Below, one piece after another: positions 1 to 7,992 of a stretch of DNA of 45,550 nucleotides. The DNA comes from Pseudomonas sp. K2I15 (GTDB lineage Bacteria > Pseudomonadota > Gammaproteobacteria > Pseudomonadales > Pseudomonadaceae), in the NCBI RefSeq assembly GCF_002204795.1, contig NZ_NIXO01000052.1, positions 1 to 45,550 on the forward strand, in the 5' to 3' direction. Numbering within the stretch: the stretch's first letter is position 1; the number at the start of each line of letters is the position of its first letter. Made by a program: the position numbers and the translations under genes. Under the pieces are notes generated by a model. The model had not been told where the DNA came from and searched no databases. It saw only the letters and a program-made list of their open reading frames with translations.

Positions 1-72
1 GGCGGTGTGACAGTCGCCATGTGTGTTGAATGACACACCGCTTTCGCGAGCAAGCCCGCTCCCACATTTTTG
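1..72. repeat. REPIN (REP doublet), truncated by window edge
   Basis: The right REP unit is visible at about 42-70 (TTCGCGAGCAAGCCCGCTCC followed by CACATTTT). The bases before it (ggcggtgtgacagtc...) match the loop of the complete REPIN at 12904-12995, so the left unit lies outside the window. It sits downstream of prpC. Confidence 0.8.
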
Positions 73-107
73 ATCCGGTTTCACTCCGGGATCAGCGGTT
101 TCTCCAC

Positions 108-1235
108 TCAGCGACGTTCGATTGGCACGAACTTGCGCTGTTCAACGCCGATGTACTCGGCGCTCGGACGGATGATGCGGTTGTTGGCGCGCTGCTCGAA
201 CACGTGGGCCGCCCAGCCGGTCAGGCGAGAGCAGACGAAAATCGGTGTGAACAGCTTGGTCGGGATGCCCATGAAGTGGTACGCCGAGGCATGGTAGAAG
301 TCGGCGTTGGGGAACAGTTTCTTCTGCTCCCACATGGTCTTGTCGATGGCTTCGGAAACCGGGAACAACACCGTGTCGCCCACCTCGTCTGCGAGTTTTT
401 TCGACCAGCCCTTGATCACTTCATTACGCGGGTCGCTGTCTTTATAGATCGCGTGGCCAAAGCCCATGATCTTGTCCTTGCGCGCCAGCATGCCGAGGGT
501 GCCTTCCACCGCTTCCTGGGCGGAAGAGAAACGCTCGATCATCTCCATCGCCGCTTCGTTGGCGCCGCCGTGCAGCGGGCCGCGCAAGGAACCGATGGCG
601 GCGGTGACGCAGGAATACAGGTCCGACAGGGTCGACGCACAGACACGCGCGGTGAAGGTCGAGGCGTTGAATTCGTGTTCGGCGTAGAGGATCAGCGACA
701 CGTTCATCACCTTGACGTGCAAGTCGCTGGGCTTCTTGTCGTGCAGCAGGTGCAGGAAGTGGCCGCCGATGGATGGCTCGTCGGTCACGCAGTTGATGCG
801 CTGGCCGTCGTGGCTGAAGCGATACCAGTAGCACATGATCGCTGGGAAGGCGGCCAGCAGGCGGTCGGTGACATCGCGCTGCACCGAGAAGTCTTTCTCC
901 GGCTCGATATTGCCCAGGAACGAGCAACCGGTGCGCATCACGTCCATCGGGTGGGCGTCGGCGGGGATACGTTCCAGCACTTCTTTCAGCGCCTGGGGCA
1001 GGTCGCGCAGTTTGCCGAGCTTGGCGGTGTAGGCGGCCAGTTCGTCTTTGGTCGGCAGTTCGCCGTAGAGCAGCAGGTAGGCGACTTCTTCAAACTGCGC
1101 GTCGGCGGCGAGTTCACGCACGTCGTAGCCACGATAGGTCAAGCCGGCACCGGCCTGGCCCACGGTGGACAGTGCGGTCTGCCCGGCAACCTGGCCACGC
1201 AGGCCAGCTCCACTGAGTACTTTTGCTTCGGCCAT
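108..1235 (-). CDS. prpC: 2-methylcitrate synthase
   Basis: This enzyme condenses propionyl-CoA with oxaloacetate to 2-methylcitrate, the entry step of the cytosolic methylcitrate cycle. The 375-residue protein has the citrate synthase fold: GPLHGGANEAA near residue 220, GFGHAIYKDSDPR near 258 with the catalytic His, and PNADFYHAS near 311 with the catalytic Asp. Its length is that of short PrpC enzymes rather than GltA. I chose the ATG at 1235 (MAEAKVL) because GGAGAG stands just upstream. An in-frame extension to 1382 would run through a REPIN and is unlikely to be coding. It is downstream of prpB, separated by a 174-bp gap that holds the REPIN. The next operon genes (usually acnD and prpF) would lie beyond the left edge. 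Confidence 0.95.
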   Translation of the reverse strand: MAEAKVLSGAGLRGQVAGQTALSTVGQAGAGLTYRGYDVRELAADAQFEEVAYLLLYGELPTKDELAAYTAKLGKLRDLPQALKEVLERIPADAHPMDVMRTGCSFLGNIEPEKDFSVQRDVTDRLLAAFPAIMCYWYRFSHDGQRINCVTDEPSIGGHFLHLLHDKKPSDLHVKVMNVSLILYAEHEFNASTFTARVCASTLSDLYSCVTAAIGSLRGPLHGGANEAAMEMIERFSSAQEAVEGTLGMLARKDKIMGFGHAIYKDSDPRNEVIKGWSKKLADEVGDTVLFPVSEAIDKTMWEQKKLFPNADFYHASAYHFMGIPTKLFTPIFVCSRLTGWAAHVFEQRANNRIIRPSAEYIGVEQRKFVPIERR

Positions 1236-1293
1236 GGTTCTCTCCAATCTTGTATTTATTAGGGAAGCGTCTCGCTGAAGCTTCACACCACCC

Positions 1294-1396
1294 CTTGCAG
1301 GAGCGAGCTTGCTCGCGAAACACTTCAGGGCGCCGCGTTCATTCAGGCTAAGCGCGTTATCGTTAACGATCTTCGCGAGCAAGCTCGCGCCTACAA
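1294..1396. repeat. REPIN between prpB and prpC
   Basis: Two REP units face each other: one at 1294-1319 (GAGCGAGCTTGCTCGCGAA) and its inverted partner at 1371-1396. The loop (gcgccgcgttcattcag...gttatcgttaacgatc) is the reverse complement of the loop in the copy at 29249-29352, so the two belong to one REPIN subtype. It lies inside an operon, where a folded RNA could alter prpC expression relative to prpB. Confidence 0.85.
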
Positions 1397-1409
1397 GTAT
1401 CAGGGTGCG

Positions 1410-2303
1410 TTATTTTTTGGCGGCAAACAGCGCGTCGAGCTTCTGCTCGAAGGTGTGGTAGTCGATGCGATCGTAAAGCTCCATGCGGGTTTGCATGGTG
1501 TCGATCACGTTCTGCTGGGTGCCGTCGCGACGGATCGCGGTGTAGACGTTTTCGGCGGCCTTGTTCATGGCGCGGAAGGCCGAGAGCGGGTACAGCACGA
1601 TGGAAATATCCGCAGATTTCAATTGGTCGACTGTATAGAGAGGCGTCGCACCGAATTCGGTGATGTTGGCCAGGATCGGCGCTTTCACACGGGAGGCGAA
1701 CAGCTTGTACATCTCAAGCTCCGTGATGGCTTCCGGAAACACCATGTCGGCGCCGGCCTCGATGCAGGCCGCGGCGCGTTCCAGGGCCGATTCCAAGCCT
1801 TCCACGGCGAGCGCATCGGTGCGGGCCATGATCACGAAGCTGTCATCGGTGCGCGCGTCCACGGCGGCCTTGATGCGGTCGACCATTTCCTGCTGGGACA
1901 CGATCTCTTTGTTCGGGCGATGGCCGCAGCGCTTGGCGCCCACCTGGTCTTCGATATGGATCGCCGCCGCGCCGAACTTGATCATCGACTTGACGGTGCG
2001 CGCGACGTTGAACGCCGAGGAACCAAAACCGGTGTCCACGTCCACCAGCAGCGGCAGGTCGCACACGTCGGTGATGCGGCGCACGTCGGTCAGCACGTCA
2101 TCCAGGCCGGTAATCCCCAGGTCCGGCACGCCGAGGGAGCCGGCAGCCACCCCGCCCCCCGACAGGTAGATCGCCTTGAAACCGGCGCGCTTGGCCAGCA
2201 GCGCGTGGTTGGCATTGATCGCGCCGACCACCTGCAACGGCTGTTCACTGGCAACCGCGTCACGGAAACGCTGGCCGGGAGTAGTGTTGTTCTTGGAACT
2301 CAT
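1410..2303 (-). CDS. prpB: 2-methylisocitrate lyase
   Basis: PrpB cleaves 2-methylisocitrate to pyruvate and succinate, the last step of the methylcitrate cycle. The 297-residue protein is an isocitrate lyase/PEP mutase family TIM barrel: DVDTGFG near residue 88 (metal and substrate site), HIEDQ near 117 and the active-site loop KRCGH near 123. The length matches typical PrpB (about 295 aa). The ATG at 2303 has GAGG seven bases upstream and overlaps the TGA of the upstream GntR gene (ATGA), which indicates translational coupling. It is followed by the REPIN and prpC. Confidence 0.96.
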   Translation of the reverse strand: MSSKNNTTPGQRFRDAVASEQPLQVVGAINANHALLAKRAGFKAIYLSGGGVAAGSLGVPDLGITGLDDVLTDVRRITDVCDLPLLVDVDTGFGSSAFNVARTVKSMIKFGAAAIHIEDQVGAKRCGHRPNKEIVSQQEMVDRIKAAVDARTDDSFVIMARTDALAVEGLESALERAAACIEAGADMVFPEAITELEMYKLFASRVKAPILANITEFGATPLYTVDQLKSADISIVLYPLSAFRAMNKAAENVYTAIRRDGTQQNVIDTMQTRMELYDRIDYHTFEQKLDALFAAKK

Positions 2304-3013
2304 GACTCACCTCGTGATTGGGGAGCGCCGTCCGGGAAGTGACGGGCAATGTTGCGTTTGGAGGCGCCGATATGACGGCGCATCAACAACTCGGCCAGTT
2401 CACCGTCGCGATCGGCAATCGCGTCAAGAATGCGGTGATGCTCGGCAAAGGCCTGGCGTGGACGATTGGGGGTGGCGGAGAACTGGATGCGGTACATGCG
2501 CACCAACTGATACAGCTCGCCGCACAACATTTGGGTCAGGGTGCGGTTACCGGCGCCTTGAATTATTCGGTAATGAAAATCGAAGTCGCCTTCTTGCTGG
2601 TAGTAGCCGACACCGGCCTGGAAGGCCGCATCGCGCTCGTGGGTGTGCAACACCTGGCGCAACTCCTCGATCTCAGCGTCGGTCATGCGCTCGGCGGCCA
2701 GGCGGCAGGCCATGCCTTCCAGGGATTCGCGGATTTCGTAGAGTTCGATCAGCTCTTCATGGCTCAAGGACACCACTCGCGCGCCCACATGGGGGATGCG
2801 CACCAGCAGGCGCTGGCCTTCCAGGCGGTGGATCGCCTCGCGCAACGGGCCACGGCTGATGCCATAGGTGCGCGCCAGCTCCGGCTCGGAGATCTTGCTG
2901 CCCGGGGCGATCTCGCCCTTGACGATGGCGGCCTGGATGCGCCGGAAGACGTTCTCGGACATGGTCTGGGAATCGTCTTGGGCTATCACTGGGGTTTCCA
3001 GTTGATCCAGCAT
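2300..3013 (-). CDS. GntR-family (FadR/FCD) regulator of the prp operon
   Basis: This 237-residue regulator is the first gene of the prp operon. The N-terminal winged helix-turn-helix covers about residues 20-85 (EPELARTYGISRGPLREAI at 41-59). The C-terminal part is a helical FCD ligand domain with His/Asp metal-ligand positions. I chose ATG 3013 (MLDQLETP) with AAAGGTG upstream; the longer ORF to 3055 would run across the predicted operator. The stop overlaps prpB by 4 nt. Its own promoter region holds ATTGTCGACAAT at 3087-3098 and a second ATTGTCGACA at 3014-3023 next to the start codon, so autoregulation is likely (inference). In many pseudomonads a GntR protein replaces the sigma-54 activator PrpR of enterobacteria. 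Inducer not determinable here; 2-methylcitrate is the usual suggestion. Confidence 0.9.
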   Translation of the reverse strand: MLDQLETPVIAQDDSQTMSENVFRRIQAAIVKGEIAPGSKISEPELARTYGISRGPLREAIHRLEGQRLLVRIPHVGARVVSLSHEELIELYEIRESLEGMACRLAAERMTDAEIEELRQVLHTHERDAAFQAGVGYYQQEGDFDFHYRIIQGAGNRTLTQMLCGELYQLVRMYRIQFSATPNRPRQAFAEHHRILDAIADRDGELAELLMRRHIGASKRNIARHFPDGAPQSRGES

Positions 3014-3023
3014 ATTGTCGACA
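3014..3023. promoter_or_regulatory. Second half-conserved GntR operator
   Basis: ATTGTCGACA repeats the core of the palindrome at 3087-3098 and lies between the Shine-Dalgarno sequence and start codon of the GntR gene. Bound repressor here would block initiation or early elongation. Confidence 0.45.
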
Positions 3024-3086
3024 CCTTTAAAAGCAATGCCGCAAAAACTAGCCAATCAGCTCCAGATAGTCAAAGAATAAATACAC

Positions 3087-3098
3087 ATTGTCGACAAT
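3087..3098. promoter_or_regulatory. Predicted GntR operator for prp operon
   Basis: ATTGTCGACAAT is a perfect 12-bp palindrome, 74 bp upstream of the regulator start. Ten of its bases (ATTGTCGACA) recur at 3014-3023, directly upstream of the ATG. Twofold symmetry and the position fit a GntR-family operator; binding is inferred. Confidence 0.6.
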
Positions 3099-3283
3099 CG
3101 TCTAATAACCAGCCTTGCACCCTATCGGGGCATGGCCGGCTGCCAGCGCTGGCGTCAGAAAACCTTCATGTTAGAATGCCGGCCACTTTTGCCTGCCATC
3201 CATGGATGAAAAGGCGCACCAGAGATTGCGCAGCAATGCCAGTCGCCTTGAATTGAACATCGCACGGCGCCGCGTCAGGATTT

Positions 3284-3817
3284 ATGAGACTCAAGCCCTT
3301 CCCCCTTTTGCTTCTACTGTTGATACCGGGCCTTGGCGTTGCAGCCGAGAAGACCGTGTATGGGCTCAATGAATACGCCAAGTTGGCCGGCATTGACCTG
3401 GAAGTGGCTGCCAAACTCGACACCGGGGCCAAAACCGCGTCCTTAAGCGCCCGCGACATCAAGCGCTTCAAGCGTAACGGCGAGTCCTGGGTGCGCTTTT
3501 ATCTCGCCATCGACACCGCCCATTCCCACCCCATCGAGCGTCCCCTGGCCCGCGTGAGCAAGATCAAGCGTCGCGCCGGTGACTACGACCCCGATGAAGA
3601 CAAGAACTACACCGCCCGTCCAGTGATTGCCCTGGACATCTGTATGGGCACGGCTTTACGCAGTATCGAAGTGAACTTGACTGACCGCAGCGCCTTCCAA
3701 TACCCGCTGCTGATCGGCTCCGAAGCGCTGAAACGCTTTGATGCGCTGGTCGACCCCAGTCTTAAATACGCGGCGGGCAAACCTGCCTGCGCCACCGACG
3801 CTCATACCGCTGAGTAA
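3284..3817 (+). CDS. Periplasmic retropepsin-like protease (putative ATP-dependent zinc protease family)
   Basis: This 177-residue protein has an N-terminal signal peptide (residues 1-20, cleavage near GVA-A), so it should be exported. The rest matches the family annotated as ATP-dependent zinc protease (RimK-associated), which has a retropepsin-like fold. The key motif KLDTGAK is visible with the acid-protease D46-T47-G48 triad, and no ATP-binding motif is seen, so the historical family name is misleading. It is the first gene of a tight plus-strand operon: 5 bp to the inactive-transglutaminase membrane protein, which itself overlaps the ATP-grasp ligase. The arrangement suggests proteolytic processing of a peptide or peptidoglycan product in the periplasm (inference). 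The substrate is unknown. The start at 3284 has TCAGGA upstream. Confidence 0.85.
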   Translation: MRLKPFPLLLLLLIPGLGVAAEKTVYGLNEYAKLAGIDLEVAAKLDTGAKTASLSARDIKRFKRNGESWVRFYLAIDTAHSHPIERPLARVSKIKRRAGDYDPDEDKNYTARPVIALDICMGTALRSIEVNLTDRSAFQYPLLIGSEALKRFDALVDPSLKYAAGKPACATDAHTAE

Positions 3818-3822
3818 TTTGA

Positions 3823-5355
3823 ATGCGCTCTCTTAATCTGCACCTGAAAATCCTGATCGCCGTTTTGGTGGTCCTGGGCATTTCGGTCACCGCCTATCAG
3901 ATTTTCGTGCTGGGGATTCCCGTCACCGAGGACGCCACCGACGACCTGTGGAACATCGACGCCAAGGTCGAGTTCGTCGCCAACGCGAAGGACCCGGTGA
4001 AAATCCAGATGTTCGTGCCGCCCCTGAGCCGCGACTTTGTCAGCCTGAATGAAAGCTTTATCTCGAATAACTACGGCGTGAGCGTCAACCGCCTCGACGG
4101 CAACCGCAAGGTCACCTGGTCGGCACGCCGCGCCAAGGGCAACCAGACCCTCTACTACCGCCTGGTGCTGACCAAGCGTTACAGCGGTGAAAAGGTCAAG
4201 GTCAAGGGCCCGACCTTCCGCGACAGCATCGCCGTCGATGGCCCGGAAAAACTCGCCGCCGAAGCCCTGTTGGCACCGATCCGCCAGCACTCGGCCGACG
4301 TCGAGACCTTTATCAGCGAAGCCATAAAGCGCACCAACAACCTCAACGACGACAACGTGAAGCTGCTGCTGGCGGGCGACCCGTCGACGCCGCACAAGGC
4401 CAAGATCGTCGAGTTGCTGCTGTCGATCGCCCACGTGCCGGTGGAAAAGGTCCACACCATCCGCCTGGTGGCCGACCAGCCGCAAACCCCGGAACTCTGG
4501 CTGCGCAGCTTCAACGGCAATGACTGGCTGTACTTCAACCCCGACACCGGCGAACAAGGCCTGCCGACCGACCGCCTGCTGTGGTGGACCGGCGATGAAA
4601 ACCTGATCACCGTCGATGGCGGCAAAAAGGCCATGGTGACCTTCAGCCTCAACAACAGCGAAATGAACGCGATTCGCCTGGCCAAGCTGACGGACGAAAA
4701 CACCGACGCCAACTTCCTCGAATACTCGCTGTACGGCCTGCCGCTGCAAACCCAGCAGACCTTCATGATCATGGTGATGATCCCGATTGGCGTACTGGTG
4801 ATCCTGATCCTGCGCAACCTGATCGGCCTGCAAACCCTCGGCACCTTTACGCCGGTGCTGATTGCCCTGGCGTTCCGAGAGACGCAGTTGGGCTTCGGGA
4901 TTGTGCTGTTCACCATTATTACGGCGCTGGGGTTGTCGCTGCGGTCTTACCTGGAACACTTGAAGCTGCAGATGCTGCCGAGACTGTCGGTGGTGCTGAC
5001 CTTCGTGGTGGTGCTGATCGCCGCCATCAGCCTGTTCAGCCACAAGCTGGGCCTGGAGCGCGGGCTGTCGGTGGCGCTGTTCCCGATGGTGATTCTGACC
5101 ATGACCATCGAACGCCTGTCGATCACCTGGGAAGAGCGCGGTGGCGGCCATGCGATGAAAGTTGCAATCGGTACGCTGTTCGCCGCCTCCCTGGCCCACA
5201 TCATCATGAGCGTGCCGGAGTTGATCTACTTCGTGTTCACCTTCCCGGCGATCCTGTTGATCCTGGTGGGTTTCATGCTGGCCATGGGTCGTTATCGCGG
5301 CTACCGCCTCACCGAACTGGTGCGTTTCAAGGCCTTCCTCAAGGCTGACTCGTAA
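3823..5355 (+). CDS. Inactive transglutaminase fused to 7 TM helices
   Basis: The 510-residue inner-membrane protein has one N-terminal TM helix (about residues 8-28). A periplasmic region follows (about 30-305) that includes a transglutaminase-like fold without an obvious Cys-His-Asp triad. Six to seven hydrophobic helices then fill about 312-500. This is the architecture of Transglut_i_TM plus 7TM_transglut, found almost always beside the protease and ATP-grasp genes on either side. The inactive transglutaminase probably binds peptide rather than cutting it, and the 7 TM part may transport or signal (inference from family context). Its TAA overlaps the ATG of the ligase gene by one base (TAATG), so the two are translationally coupled. 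Function not experimentally clear to me. Confidence 0.85.
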   Translation: MRSLNLHLKILIAVLVVLGISVTAYQIFVLGIPVTEDATDDLWNIDAKVEFVANAKDPVKIQMFVPPLSRDFVSLNESFISNNYGVSVNRLDGNRKVTWSARRAKGNQTLYYRLVLTKRYSGEKVKVKGPTFRDSIAVDGPEKLAAEALLAPIRQHSADVETFISEAIKRTNNLNDDNVKLLLAGDPSTPHKAKIVELLLSIAHVPVEKVHTIRLVADQPQTPELWLRSFNGNDWLYFNPDTGEQGLPTDRLLWWTGDENLITVDGGKKAMVTFSLNNSEMNAIRLAKLTDENTDANFLEYSLYGLPLQTQQTFMIMVMIPIGVLVILILRNLIGLQTLGTFTPVLIALAFRETQLGFGIVLFTIITALGLSLRSYLEHLKLQMLPRLSVVLTFVVVLIAAISLFSHKLGLERGLSVALFPMVILTMTIERLSITWEERGGGHAMKVAIGTLFAASLAHIIMSVPELIYFVFTFPAILLILVGFMLAMGRYRGYRLTELVRFKAFLKADS

Positions 5356-6341
5356 TGTTCGGCTTCTGGAAGACCTGGAAGGCCCTGGAAGCGCGAGGGA
5401 TCATGGGCATCAACCGGCGAAATGCCGACTACGTGCTCAAGTACAACAAGCGCAGCCTGTACCCGATCGTCGATGACAAGATCATCACCAAGGAACGGGC
5501 GATGGCGGCCGGTATCCATGTGCCGGAGATGTACGGGATCATTTCCACCGAGAAGGAAATCGACAAGCTCGACGAGATTATCGGCGGGCGCAGCGACTTC
5601 GTGATCAAGCCGGCCCAGGGCGCTGGCGGCGACGGCATCCTGGTGATCGCCGACCGCTTTGAAGGGCGCTACCGCACGGTCTCCGGCAAGATCATCAGCC
5701 ATGAAGAGATCGAGCATCAGATTTCCAGCATCCTCACTGGCCTGTATTCCCTCGGCGGCCACCGTGACCGGGCGCTGATCGAATACCGGGTGGTGCCCGA
5801 CCAGATCTTCAAAAGCATCAGCTACGAAGGTGTGCCGGACATCCGCATCATTGTGCTGATGGGCTACCCGGTAATGGCCATGCTGCGCTTGCCGACCCGG
5901 CAGTCCGGCGGCAAGGCCAACTTGCACCAGGGCGCGATTGGCGTCGGCGTCGACCTGGCCACCGGCCTGACCCTGCGCGGCACCTGGCTGAACAACATCA
6001 TCACCAAACACCCCGACACCACCAACGCAGTAGACGGCGTGCAACTGCCCAACTGGGACGGTTTCATGAAGCTCGCCGCTGGTTGTTACGAGCTGTGCGG
6101 CCTGGGTTACATCGGCGTGGACATGGTGCTGGACCAGGAGAAAGGCCCGCTGATCCTGGAGCTTAATGCCCGCCCGGGGCTGAATATCCAGATCGCCAAC
6201 GACTGCGGCCTGACCTTGCGCACCCATGCGGTGGAGGCTCGGCTGGAAGAGCTGAAAGCAGCCGGCGTGACGGAAACCCCGCAAGAGCGGGTGAAGTTTG
6301 TGCAGGAGATGTTTGGGCATATTCCTGCGGTTGAAGTCTGA
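5355..6341 (+). CDS. RimK-like ATP-grasp alpha-L-glutamate ligase-like protein
   Basis: This 328-residue cytosolic ATP-grasp enzyme is predicted to form amide bonds between a carboxylate (via acyl phosphate) and an amino group. The nucleotide-binding lysine and glycine loop is VIKPAQGAGGDGILVI near residues 83-98. The metal-binding strand LELNARPGLNIQIAN lies near 268-282 with the usual Glu-Asn pair. It belongs to the RimK-related glutamate ligase subgroup that travels with the exported protease and the 7 TM transglutaminase protein. It overlaps the preceding gene by 1 nt. The likely job of the trio is to add amino acids, possibly glutamate, to a peptide and then export or trim it. Acceptor unknown. 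The next gene, pabB, starts 80 bp further on and is probably a separate function. Confidence 0.87.
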   Translation: MFGFWKTWKALEARGIMGINRRNADYVLKYNKRSLYPIVDDKIITKERAMAAGIHVPEMYGIISTEKEIDKLDEIIGGRSDFVIKPAQGAGGDGILVIADRFEGRYRTVSGKIISHEEIEHQISSILTGLYSLGGHRDRALIEYRVVPDQIFKSISYEGVPDIRIIVLMGYPVMAMLRLPTRQSGGKANLHQGAIGVGVDLATGLTLRGTWLNNIITKHPDTTNAVDGVQLPNWDGFMKLAAGCYELCGLGYIGVDMVLDQEKGPLILELNARPGLNIQIANDCGLTLRTHAVEARLEELKAAGVTETPQERVKFVQEMFGHIPAVEV

Positions 6342-6421
6342 TACCTCTGCCCATCCCCTCTAGGAGCAAATCCTACAGGGGACTACAATCCCTTCCCCGC
6401 GTACCGATGGCTCCGCCCCGC

Positions 6422-7765
6422 ATGTCGACCTGTTCCGTACACCCGCTGCCCTACCGGGCCAACCCTGCCGAGTATTTTGCAGCGATTCGCCATGCGCCCG
6501 GCGCCGTGCTGCTGGACAGCGGCCGACCGGCCGCCGAGCGTGGCCGGTATGACCTGCTGAGCGCGTGGCCCGAGACGACACTGACGGTGTGGCCCGACGA
6601 AAGCGGCAGCGATTTCCTGCAACGGCTGCGGGAAAACCTGACGTTGTTGGGAGACGCCACGATTCCCGCGCCTTACGAACTGCCGTTTGCCGGTGGCCTG
6701 ATGGGCTATCTGAGCTACGACTTCGGTCGCCATCTTGAGCAACTGCCACACCTTGCGGTGGATGACCTGCACCTGCCGGACGCGCGCTTTGGTTTGTACG
6801 CCTGGGCCTTGATCAGCGATCACCAGGCACAGACCAGCCAACTGGTGTTCCACCCCAAACTGCTGGACAGCGAGCAGCAACGCCTGATCAGCCTGTTCAG
6901 TCAGCCGGCCATCAGCGCATCGGCAACCTTCAAGCTGCAAGGCACGATGGCCCCGGACATTACAGCCGAAACCTACGAACACGCCCTCGCCCGCATCCAG
7001 GATTACATCCAGGCCGGCGACTGCTACCAGGTCAACTTCGCCCAACGCTTCCGCGCCCCGTGCAGCGGCGATCCGTGGGTAGCCTACTGCGCCTTGCGCG
7101 AAGCTTGCCCGACGCCGTTTTCCGGGTTCCAGAGCCTGCCGGGCGAAGGTGCGGTGTTGAGTTTGTCGCCGGAGCGCTTCGTCAAAATCAGCCAGCGCCA
7201 GGTGGAAACCCGCCCGATCAAGGGCACCCGGCCACGGGGTGCAACGCCTGCGGAAGATGCCGCGAACGCCGCCGAACTGCTGGACAGCCCCAAGGATCGT
7301 GCCGAGAACCTGATGATCGTCGACCTGCTGCGCAATGACCTGGGTCGCACCTGCCGCACGGGTTCGGTGAAGGTGCCGGAGTTGTTCAGCCTCGAAAGTT
7401 ATCCGAATGTGCATCACCTGGTGAGCAGCGTCACTGGCGAGTTGGCTGACGACAAGGACGCCCTCGACCTGATCGCCGGCAGCTTCCCCGGCGGCTCGAT
7501 CACCGGTGCCCCGAAGATACGCGCCATGCAGATCATCGACGAGCTGGAGCCAACCCGACGCGGGCTGTATTGCGGCTCGTTGTTGTACCTGGACGTGCGC
7601 GGCGAGATGGACAGCTCCATCGCCATTCGCAGCTTGCTGGTCAAGGATGGGCAGGTGTGTTGCTGGGGCGGCGGCGGGATTGTGGCGGATTCGCAGTGGC
7701 AGGCGGAGTACCAGGAGTCGCTGACCAAGGTGCGGGTGTTGTTACAAACGTTGGAAAGCCTGTAG
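6422..7765 (+). CDS. pabB: Aminodeoxychorismate synthase component I
   Basis: PabB aminates chorismate to 4-amino-4-deoxychorismate with ammonia from PabA, the first step toward p-aminobenzoate and folate. The 447-residue protein has the TrpE/PabB fold: an N-terminal half (1-170) and a chorismate-binding C-terminal half with KGTRPRG near 262, DRAENLMIVDLLRNDLGR near 292-309 and GSITGAPKIRAMQIIDELEP near 358. The PIKGT version of the first motif fits PabB (Lys nucleophile) rather than TrpE. I prefer ATG 6422 (MSTCSVHPLPYRA) because the text from there reads like other pseudomonad PabB starts. ATG 6407 is possible, and neither has a strong Shine-Dalgarno. No pabA lies next to it. Confidence 0.92.
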   Translation: MSTCSVHPLPYRANPAEYFAAIRHAPGAVLLDSGRPAAERGRYDLLSAWPETTLTVWPDESGSDFLQRLRENLTLLGDATIPAPYELPFAGGLMGYLSYDFGRHLEQLPHLAVDDLHLPDARFGLYAWALISDHQAQTSQLVFHPKLLDSEQQRLISLFSQPAISASATFKLQGTMAPDITAETYEHALARIQDYIQAGDCYQVNFAQRFRAPCSGDPWVAYCALREACPTPFSGFQSLPGEGAVLSLSPERFVKISQRQVETRPIKGTRPRGATPAEDAANAAELLDSPKDRAENLMIVDLLRNDLGRTCRTGSVKVPELFSLESYPNVHHLVSSVTGELADDKDALDLIAGSFPGGSITGAPKIRAMQIIDELEPTRRGLYCGSLLYLDVRGEMDSSIAIRSLLVKDGQVCCWGGGGIVADSQWQAEYQESLTKVRVLLQTLESL

Positions 7766-7968
7766 CGCACAACCCCTTCTGGCTCTCGGACGGGGAGCCA
7801 AGCAGCAGAAAAAACCTGAATCAGTACCGAAGTAGACGCAGTTGAAGGCGCAGGATAGCGTCCGGCTTCGACCGTCCACCAGCCGTCTGTGAAGGATCAC
7901 ATGAAACGACTGCCTACTCGTCAGAAAAGATTTCCGAGATTGCATCTCACCTCAAGCACACCTATCAT

Positions 7969-7983
7969 CTCCCAAACTGGGAG
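7969..7983 (+). promoter_or_regulatory. Small hairpin covering the higB ribosome binding site
   Basis: CTCCC (7969-7973), AAACT, GGGAG (7979-7983) form a 5-bp stem. The right arm is the Shine-Dalgarno sequence GGGAGG of higB, whose ATG is at 7993. Folding would hide the site; as DNA the same palindrome could be an antitoxin operator. Confidence 0.4.
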
Positions 7984-7992
7984 GTTTCAGCG

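Noticed and set aside
30..1262. 410-codon open frame on the plus strand across prpC
   Set aside because: It is an antisense shadow of prpC caused by high GC at third codon positions. The minus frame carries all citrate-synthase motifs and a ribosome site.
3802..5199. 465-codon minus-strand open frame under the 7 TM transglutaminase gene
   Set aside because: Low-complexity Gln/His/Arg-rich translation with no ribosome site; the plus frame has clear TM helices and family text.
7766..7968. Small gene between pabB and higB
   Set aside because: Only short frames without ribosome sites are present. The 200-bp stretch looks like promoter and 3' untranslated sequence; a weak GGCTC/GAGCC stem at about 7780-7800 is too short to call a terminator.
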